Positions 56,791-64,000 of a stretch of 64,000 nucleotides of DNA are shown here, piece after piece; position 1 is the first letter of the stretch, and each line of letters starts with the position of its first letter. Source of the stretch: Acorus gramineus (Eukaryota > Streptophyta > Magnoliopsida > Acorales > Acoraceae). The stretch covers positions 5,089,585 to 5,153,584 of the forward strand of contig JAUJYN010000012.1 of the NCBI GenBank assembly GCA_030737835.1, read 5' to 3'. The notes beneath the pieces were generated by a model. It was given only the letters and a program-made list of their open reading frames with translations. It had not been told where the DNA came from and searched no databases. Both the position numbers and the translations under genes were made by a program.

Positions 56791-59700
56791 CTACTTTTGT
56801 TTTTGCAGCCCTATATTAGCTTCTTCCCTTTCTCTGATTTTTCCATCATTTAGAATGATTTGTTCTTTCAGTTCTTGACATTTCCTCTTTATGTCCCATA
56901 TTTTTGCCTCTAACATTTTGTTCTTATCTGACGTTGATTCTATTGTTGACACCACTTTTTTCCACTCCTCTCGCCATTCCAAAATTTGGCTGTCCTTCTC
57001 TTTGTTTCTTTCCATGAGATTGACATTTTCTTTTTCCATGTCTGCCATCCTTTCTAGCAATTGAGCTAGCTCGTTTTCGAGGTTCTTATTATTCTCTTGG
57101 GAATCTTGTTGCAATGGAATTTCAAAATTCTGATGTGAACTATTAGCACTGCCACCACCATCCTCTCCTTCAATTTCATCTTCACTTTCTTCACTTGATT
57201 CATTGTTAGTTTCACTGTCTCTGTCATCTTTAGACTCAGAATGAACTGTGGCAGTGGACTTCTCCCCAAGATGTTGTAGTTCATTTAGTCTAATGTTCAG
57301 CTCTCCACTACATATCTGCAGTAGTTATTTGAATGTCAAGATTCAAATGAGAAGAAAATAGTTCATTATTTTGTGTATCTAAACAATTCAAGATACAGTT
57401 ACAAAATACATGCAAGTGTTTTTCTTTTTCCATACAAATCAGCTATACGGATTTCACATATAGCCATATTTCAATTTGTTCAGATACACATACAGAAACA
57501 GATACACAAACAACTACACATACAAATAAGTATATTTGTTTTTTCAGATATTCCCAATATTAATTTTTTCAAATACAGAAGTATCTTAAAAATTACACAT
57601 ATGGTGTTGTTCTGTAAATGCATTTGAAATCTTGTGATTCAGATACAGCCATATAGCAGTTTGTTCATGATGAAGATGTATCTAAAAATTCCAAATACAA
57701 ATACATATACAGAGGAGTATTCAGTTTTTTCATATTAGCCCTATATTAGTTTGTCTAGATACAAATGTATCTTAAAAATTACAAATATGATGCTGTTTAT
57801 TTAAATCCATTTAAAATCATTTGATTCATAGAGAGAAGAGACATTTTAGTAAAAATGGATGGTTATAGAATACCTTATCTTTTTTAATTTTGTTTAGTTT
57901 GGTCTTGGTCATCTCCTTGTGCAATTTGCGTAGATCCCATTTTAAGAACCGTGGAAATCTATCTTCATGTGTTACTGGAATTACATGTGTGTGTTCACAC
58001 AGCCAATACTGCATAATTTGAATGCCATTAGTCAGTTAAAAAAATATTAATATGCTTAAATAAAATTTATATGTTCACAAAGAGGTTTTCCTACCGGTAG
58101 TAATATCACGCATCCGGTGACGCTTAGAGGAGTTGTTGGATATTTTGTTATGGACTGCATCAATGTATCTAATATCGATGTGGACCATGCATATTCTTTC
58201 ATCTTGTTGAGGTTCTCCACATACTTGAAATATGTCCAACCCAGAGTTTGTCCACTATTTGTGTAGAAAAGGCAAACAAATAAATATAGGCAGCAGAGTC
58301 TTGCGAAATCTTTGTAATCTGTGTCTGAATCGCCAGCCAATGCTTTCAGCAGTTGCTCCTTTATATGTGGAGCATTTGGCCTTTTCACAGTCCCAAACCT
58401 TCTTCGTACGAATGTGGTGTCTGGTTTACCTCCAAAAGTAACTGTTATTAATAATGAAGTTTCATTAGTAAATTCCAGATACATATTATAAAAGCATTGA
58501 ATCAAGTCAATCAAATTGCAATTGAATCATTTCAATTAAAATTATGTACCTTCTACTTTTTTATCCCCTGGCTGTATCCCAAATATGACTTCAACCTCGT
58601 CAGATGTGATCTTCAATTGCTTCCCACCGACAATGAAACAGTTGGACTTCTTATCAAATGTTTGGATGATGGCTAGTACATCATCATCATTTTTCTTGGT
58701 GACGTTGTATTCAAAGGATCTGTCCAAGAAGGATTTAAAAAGATTCCAAAATGGAGTTCTTTGGAGCATTTCTACATGTCTTTTTTTCAATTTCATTGAT
58801 GCAAATGTTGCAAAAATTCTATGCAATGTGGATCTGTACTGAGGATAATATGTTCTGCATCTCCTTTGTTCTGCAATTTTGTCTTTGTGGGTTCCTGCAG
58901 AAATGATATTCAATTACATTGTTTGAATCCTATGAAATAACATCCAGATACAACTTCAGTATTCACCACATCTAGATATTAGCTAGGTCACAACTTCAAT
59001 AGTGGCATACATGAAGACAAACAGTTTCTATTTTAGATACATCATAACACTCAGATACAATTACTAAACAATGTTTTTCACAAAGTTAATAAACAATGTG
59101 TATATAGAAACTTAAAAATGGATGTCATGTGAAGAATTCAATTAAATTTCTCAAACATTCATAATCATTTTAATTCAAGCAAATTAAACATGTCTGATTT
59201 ACCTTCCGGAATAAGCTTTGTATTTTACAATCAATATGGACTCATTGAAGTCGATTAAAGAACAGAATATTAATTCAGATACACCATTTGGATTTCAGAT
59301 ACAGGTGGATTTTAATTTCAGCCCAACATTTTCTGAATTAAAGATAGATTATGACACATTTTTTTACCTCAAGCAATTTTTATTCCACATTGTTAGCTTG
59401 TGGCATATAGTATCTGAAAGTTTTTCATACACCATTACATCATTTTGTTCCAGATATGTCTTTTTAATCCAGATAAATGTGTAACTATAACATTTTTTCT
59501 AAATCGCCTGTATAAACCGAAATACCATTCATTTGCGAAAATCACATATTAAAAAATCATATTAGTCGGATTCAAATACAATAATGTATACCAATTTTTT
59601 CAAGTACACAAGATAAACAATGAGCAAAAGTTATTATGATGAATGCAGGGATCACATTCACTCAAATCTGTGATCGTTCTTCAAGGAGTGCAACTTAAAC

Positions 59701-59835
59701 TTATAATAAACTGTTTATGATAGTTTTTGAAAGAATAAATATTCAAAACGGAGAGTTTTTCCATTGCGGGAAGAAATTAGACTTATATTTGGGGATGAAT
59801 TGAAAGGATTAATAGTGATTACCTCTTTTCGCCAT
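56791..59835 (-). CDS. Plant mobile domain-like protein with coiled-coil C-terminus
   Basis: Four consecutive minus-strand exons join cleanly: 58894-58550, 58441-58095, 58008-57874, 57315-56791 (GT-AG, phases 1,1,0,0), giving about 449 residues with no stop until the end. Motifs: RTYYPQYRSTLHRIFATF, MLQRTPFWNLFKSFLD, VLAIIQTFDK, VEVIFGIQPGD, FARLCCLYLFVCLFYTNSG, LGWTYFKYVENLNKM, YWLCEHTHVIPV and FPRFLKWDLRKLHK. This pattern is shared by plant proteins annotated as aminotransferase-like / plant mobile domain, often linked to Mutator elements. The C-terminal exon is acidic, then a long coiled coil (ENELAQLLERMADMEKENVN onward). A likely first exon with ATG is at 59835-59823 (MAKR). The link between it and 58894 is unresolved, so the N-terminus is incomplete. 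Biochemical function is unknown. Confidence 0.7.
57540..57835. repeat. ~187-bp imperfect tandem repeat in an intron
   Basis: GTATCTTAAAAATTACACATATG at about 57572 and GTATCTTAAAAATTACAAATATG at about 57767 are followed by matching TGTTxTxTxAAAT and CATTTxAAATC stretches. Two units lie inside the intron between the last two exons of the mobile-domain gene. Confidence 0.6.
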
Positions 59836-60917
59836 TGTTGTAGAGGATTTGGGGAAGAAAACAATCGGAATCAAAAACCCTAGGTGGATGAGGTTTTTTT
59901 TTTTTTTTTTCGAGTGACTCACTGAATCGTCTTCGACGCCTTATTTTTTGGAGTCGGTTACACAAGGTTTAAATGGGGGGATGTTTTAATTGGGAACGAA
60001 TTTTTGAATATCAAATGAAGGATAGTAAAGTCTTTGCAATTTTTATCTTTTTCAAAAGTCAAATAGGGAAATGACACCTATTGAGGCTCAGCAATGGAAC
60101 CTAATTTTTGATACCTAGGTAGCAAACTAAATCAGATTATGCCATAATGCAGAGGACCCCATAACCATTTGTAAATCAGATCACAGTCCAGTGGATTCAC
60201 AATGAGGCTCTAGGATAACAGTATTAGAAACTGGATTGGCCAGATATGTCAGTTTATACTCGTATAGATCAGGCTAAATCACATGAATCATGTATTTTGG
60301 GTTATTCTGTATAGTTTTCCATTTTGAACTAAAATAAATTCAAACATGAGGATTTCTACTAAAAAAAGAAGGAAAAAAAAAATTACTGACAGCCATATTG
60401 GTTGCTAATCTGGATGCTACCGCTGCTATATCACTTCCTATACTTTGTACAAGACACTTCAAAATTTGCTTTACAATATCATTTGACAAAGAAAAGAAGA
60501 AAAAGAGACACCCACTACTTGAGCCCATCTCGCATGGTTGGCTGTTGTATATCATTGAGTACTAGAATTGTCATTTTCATTATTATGTACAGGCTGCTTG
60601 TAAACCATGCAATGTGGACATGGAAATTGATAGGAGGTTTGTTTGTGTATTGACCATGTACAACAATCACAAGAGGGACGAAAGCATATATAATCATGTT
60701 ATATAATTTGTAGGACATTTTATTATGATAATGAAGAAATGGATATCTGATTGAATAGACAGTGGTTGAGAAGCCCCAATTCAATACAGGATAAACCATG
60801 TGGCTACAAACCTGTTACCAGATTGATAATGAGCATGACATTGCTAAACAGATTTTCCGAAACTTAAGGGTACATATATACACACACCATAATATCATGA
60901 AATTGTCCTTTCACAAA

Positions 60918-61045
60918 AATGAAAACCAAAAAAAGGGAATAAGAACACACTGTTGACAGCCCCTGCAAAATGTAATCCACATCAAATAAAAACCAAAAAA
61001 AGGGGATAAGAACACAATCTGGACAGCCCCTGCAAAATGTTAACC
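60918..61045. repeat. ~66-bp tandem duplication
   Basis: AAAACCAAAAAAAGGG, AATAAGAACACA and ACAGCCCCTGCAAAATGT occur twice, with starts near 60920 and 60987. Confidence 0.8.
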
Positions 61046-61069
61046 ACAGAAACTTTAGTTGATCAAACC

Positions 61070-61322
61070 TGCAGAGCACAAATATTAGTAACTTTCAATG
61101 CCCATTCAATACCGAAGAATTCAAAGCATGATAATGCCATCAAAATATGAAGCAATTCTTGGATGCTTGAACATAGTTGAAAATCAAATATTGGTTTGCA
61201 GAGCACAAATATTAGCAACCTTAAATGCCCATTCAATACAGAAGAATTCAAAGCATGATAATGCCATCAAATATGAAGCAATTCTCAGATGCATGAACAT
61301 AATTGAAAATCAAATATTGATT
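61070..61322. repeat. 127-bp tandem duplication
   Basis: TGCAGAGCACAAATATTAG begins at 61070 and again at 61197. Each copy runs through AAGAATTCAAAGCATGATAA to GAAAATCAAATATTG. Only a few substitutions and one deleted base separate the copies. Confidence 0.88.
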
Positions 61323-61452
61323 TAATTTTCATGGAACATCGTTGGAGGGAGTCAGTAGTACTACGATGACCTAGTGATTTCATACAAAATATGTATTATA
61401 AAAGTGAACCTTTTAAGCTGTGTACATCCGTGCTTCACACATACAAACATGA

Positions 61453-63758
61453 TTACACAGACAAAGGTTGCATGTCATGAATTACTAGAACCTCCATGTC
61501 CTTCATTTTATAATTGTTATTTCTAGGTGGAATATATGATGTGTGGCCACCTCTGCAAGTGACCCTTTTCCCAACTACATTGACATCGATTTTGAAAACA
61601 AAGAAGGCAAAATTAAGACATTAAACATTATTCAAATGAATTCTAGTATAAAGAGGCATAAAAAAGGTTACCTTGTAGCAAACCATTAATGCAAGCTTCA
61701 TGCTCATAAACACAACCATACTCCAAAGAGTTTTTTGATGAATAGCGTTGTTTCTTTGACCCTTTGCTACATATGGACTCCTTACAAGCACTTCCCGAAG
61801 ATGCATCTTCATCCCCAAGTAAGTCATCATCACAAGCATCAACACCAATCTCCGCATCACAAGCATCAACACCAATCTCCGCTTGGTGCTTTGTAGGTCT
61901 TTTCCGTTTCCTTTTTCCCTCATTTTGAAACTTTGGTGAGAGGATATCTTTTTCACATGCGTATTGATCGAATATCTTCACCTTGAAATGCGTGATTCCA
62001 TCGTATTTAAAAACCAGCAAATCAGACTCTTTTAAGGAGTGATCCCTAACAAAGTCTGTCCAACCATCCATTATATACCAGTCATTGATAGCTTTGCGCA
62101 ATTTTATTTCCCATATGCAACCTGTAGGACCCTGAAGGACTGCCCTTTTAGATGCTTTATCTGATAGAAAATATACAACCTTCGGAGGAATGCGCTTCAA
62201 GTTATGAAAAGATAAAAAAAGGGTCAGCACAATACAACTGAATATTGAGATTTTTAAACTGGGGAAACAGCAACCCAGTAAACGAATTCACTTTCAATAA
62301 AACTGCTAACACTTATGAAACAAGAAATCAATATGGTAAACCTGCGTTGTATTTTAAGGTGAATGTTAAGTCAAATTTTACCCCTGATTTTGTATAGGAC
62401 CAAAACATAATGTGACGATATATATACACATATATATGTATGTATACGTATATATATTTTTTGAAGGATCTTCCTAAATTTCACACCCCCCCCCCCCCCC
62501 CCCCCCCCCTTTTTTTATACAAACAACACTGAATGATCTTCTCTGAAGCAAAGGTATTTCTTTACTCAAAACCTCATCAAGTAAAACATTCTATATAATC
62601 CAAGAGGGAAAGAGGGAAAAAAATACCATCAAAAGCAAGGTTTTAGATGCTCAGTAGATTTTGCTGGTCAACATGAAGATAGTCTGTTCTTTTATTTTCT
62701 TATAAACATATTTCCCATGTCACCCACATTTTGTCCAGATCGCACATCAAACTATCAAAGATGACAATTGCAGGATTCAGTTAGACAATCTAAATGTTTT
62801 ACAAAAAAAAAAAAGTTACTTTTTTGTAAGAGTAATATGATCCTTTCAACAATCTCTTTATTTACGAGAAAAAAAATGGGACAATTAGTTCCAAGTATTT
62901 TTTTAATCCCTCAACCTTTTTTTGTCCCTCAACTTTTATTAACATACCAAAACATCCCTAAGTTAACAGTTATATATTTTCCAGACCTTTCTATCTAAAT
63001 ATCATCCATATGCATAAGTGCATAACATTGTACAAAATTGACATAACAATGTGTACATATTAACAACAATGAACAAGATTGACATAACAATTTGTATGAA
63101 TTAACAACATACACAAAGTTCATAACAGACATAAGGAAACCAAACGGAGTAAACAATGAAAAAGGAGACTACAGAACCCAGAAAATAATAACCACTAACT
63201 TGGGGGTGTTTTCATATGCTAAAAAAGTTAATAGCTAACTTGGGGTGTTTTCATATGCTAAAAAAGCCCAATAATCTAGACAAGGGGTTGAAAAAAAATA
63301 ACTTGGAATAACTTCCCCAAAATACATAGTCAAAAACTCAAAATCAAGTCATCAACCAAAGAAACAATGCTACAAAGATCCATCTTTTCCTAACCACAAG
63401 CGTTTCTTTCAGAAATTAATTCTCGGAAAGACACAATGTATATCAACCCTACAAACAACAATGAAAAAACAAAGAAAAACACCATTAGGAGATCACAAAA
63501 CCCAATCTTTACACTAAACAAAAAAACCAGCTTTGAAAGGACTCGTATACATCATATTCAAACCAAATAAAAAAAACAAACTTGAAAAAAAAAACAGATA
63601 AAAATAACATCACATAAGAATCTGAAAAAAATATCCTCATAAAAAAAAAAAGTCCATGAAAAGCTAACACAACTCACAAGCTTCTCTGAAAAATCCCCAA
63701 TGAGTATCTTAAAAAACTGAACTTTCTTTCCCACCCGACGATCAATGCTTTGATTCAT
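61453..63758 (-). CDS. REM-type B3 domain transcription factor (3 exons, 233 aa)
   Basis: Nuclear DNA-binding protein by family. Exons: 63758-63678, 62194-61672, 61550-61453. Donors and acceptors are GT-AG, phases 0 and 1, closing to 234 codons with the stop. The B3 domain is split by intron 1 as in other REM genes: VQFFKILIGDFSEKL in exon 1, then RIPPKVVYFLSDKASKRAVL, GPTGCIWEIKL, GWTDFVRDHSLKESDLLVFK and FKVKIFD in exon 2 (about residues 13-115). A basic stretch KRKRKRPTKH follows as a possible nuclear signal. Next come a 9-residue tandem repeat (AEIGVDACD twice, from a 27-bp duplication at 61824-61877) and an acidic region. Exon 3 is short and basic, ending at TAA 61453-61455; its acceptor was chosen to keep the frame and is less certain. 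A second B3 domain, present in many REM proteins, is not seen. Confidence 0.75.
62486..62517. repeat. Poly(C) 24-mer followed by poly(T)
   Basis: A run of about 24 C followed by about 8 T within intron 1 of the B3 gene. Homopolymers this long are often misjudged by sequencing, so the exact length is uncertain. Confidence 0.8.
63200..63262. repeat. Short tandem duplication
   Basis: AACTTGGGG(G)TGTTTTCATATGCTAAAAAAG occurs twice, about 39-40 bp apart. Confidence 0.8.
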
Positions 63759-63885
63759 CTCTCTGTTTTTTTCTTCTTTTTTTCTTACCACCCAAAACAA
63801 AAACCCTTGCTTTAAAGGGTTGGGACTCGGGAAGATGAACCATCAAAATAATGAAAAAAAAAAAAAAACAATCTTCAACTCGAAA

Positions 63886-63903
63886 CACGTGTGTCCGCAC
63901 GTG
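63886..63903 (-). promoter_or_regulatory. Paired G-boxes upstream of the B3 gene
   Basis: CACGTG at 63886-63891 and again at 63898-63903, 12 bp apart (ACACGTGT and GCACGTGT), 130-145 bp upstream of the B3 start codon. G-boxes are bound by bZIP and bHLH factors; paired copies with ACGTGT context resemble abscisic-acid response elements. Function is inferred. Confidence 0.5.
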
Positions 63904-64000
63904 TTCCAAGAACTGCATTTCTTTTCCCGCCAAAACTCGCATTTGGGGCCGTCCGTCTCCGCTGCGGTTTCAATCCTATTACGACCGGCTTCGATTAGCC
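63904..64000. other. Window edge, GC-richer upstream DNA
   Basis: Noticeably richer in CG dinucleotides (CCGTCCGTCTCCGCTGCGG, CGACCGGCTTCG) than its surroundings, as around a transcription start or the next gene. Nothing more can be said from the fragment. Confidence 0.3.

Larger units (their letters stand above)
53170..59500. repeat. Dispersed CAGATACA motif field
   Basis: CAGATACA and close forms (AGATACA, its inverse TGTATCTG, TCAGATAC) recur at unusual density in the noncoding parts: for example near 53203, 53373, 53388, 53562, 54776, 56136, 56326, 57392, 57479, 57497, 57641, 57757, 58946, 59034, 59053, 59275 and 59297. They are essentially confined to the span of the FRS and mobile-domain genes. 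Motif arrays of this kind bind transposase in several plant transposons. That role is only inference here. Confidence 0.6.
59836..61452. other. Intergenic between the mobile-domain and B3 genes
   Basis: No gene supported. There is a T-run at about 59898-59913. Two tandem duplications are listed separately. Short open frames near 60340-60800 have no recognisable motif. Confidence 0.5.
62195..63677. other. Intron 1 of the B3 gene
   Basis: 1.48 kb, AT-rich. It holds a 24-base C-run (62486-62509) followed by T7, alternating TATA patches near 62420-62460, and a short duplication of TTGGGGTGTTTTCATATGC at 63200-63260. No other gene seen. Confidence 0.6.

Noticed and set aside
52940-60130. Terminal inverted repeats of a Mutator-like element
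   Set aside because: I compared both flanks by eye, including reverse complements, and found no convincing matching ends.
62486-62517. Poly(C)/poly(T) run as a structural or regulatory element
   Set aside because: Long homopolymers are prone to sequencing error and common in plant introns; nothing else supports a role.

Overview
This is nuclear DNA of a flowering plant, most likely a eudicot; I cannot name the species. The signs are AT-rich intergenic DNA, genes with GT-AG introns, plant gene families (CDC20 with plant-type repeats, HOTHEAD-class GMC oxidoreductase, REM-type B3 factor, type I MADS box, FAR1/FRS) and dense nested plant transposons. No tRNA, rRNA, CRISPR or bacterial-style operon is visible. 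Exon models were assembled by eye from splice signals, reading phase and family similarity.

Layout. 1-3320: repeat-like DNA, then a minus-strand four-exon CDC20 gene (450 codons including the stop) whose 3' end runs into a repeat and lacks the usual Ile-Arg tail. 3.4-13.1 kb: no gene; serial duplications of the CDC20 upstream region, a 1.24 kb tandem duplication, two solo-LTR-like insertions and hAT MITEs. 11.2-15 kb: remnants of type I (M-gamma) MADS-box genes on the minus strand. 17.26-24.38 kb: a non-autonomous hAT element with a perfect 8-bp target duplication, split by a 6.17 kb Ty1/copia retrotransposon that has its own 5-bp duplication, lacks gag and carries two frameshifts. 24.4-28.9 kb: AT-rich repeats. 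28.88-31.55 kb: an internally deleted hAT element with a decayed transposase.

33.2-48.8 kb: a seven-exon HOTHEAD-like gene (574 aa, plus strand) whose second intron is 9.2 kb long because it holds a truncated Ty3/gypsy element, itself interrupted by a LINE tail. Its FAD-binding glycine motif has an Arg in place of the first Gly. Smaller introns hold MITEs and an AT microsatellite.

48.9-52.9 kb: decayed PIF/Harbinger genes (Myb/SANT-like and HARBI1-like), a solo LTR with a perfect duplication, a SINE-like element and a LINE remnant. 53.1-59.8 kb: a convergent pair, a stop-ridden FAR1/FRS-type Mutator transposase on the plus strand and a mostly intact multi-exon gene of the plant mobile domain type with a C-terminal coiled coil on the minus strand, set in DNA crowded with CAGATACA motifs. 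61.4-63.8 kb: a three-exon B3-domain gene (233 aa, minus strand) with two G-boxes upstream.

The three host-type genes act separately: CDC20 in mitotic anaphase-promoting-complex activation, HOTHEAD in cutin and epidermal lipid oxidation, and B3 in transcription. Most of the rest is mobile DNA. The best candidates for something undescribed are the convergent FRS / mobile-domain pair and the repeated duplication of the CDC20 promoter module.
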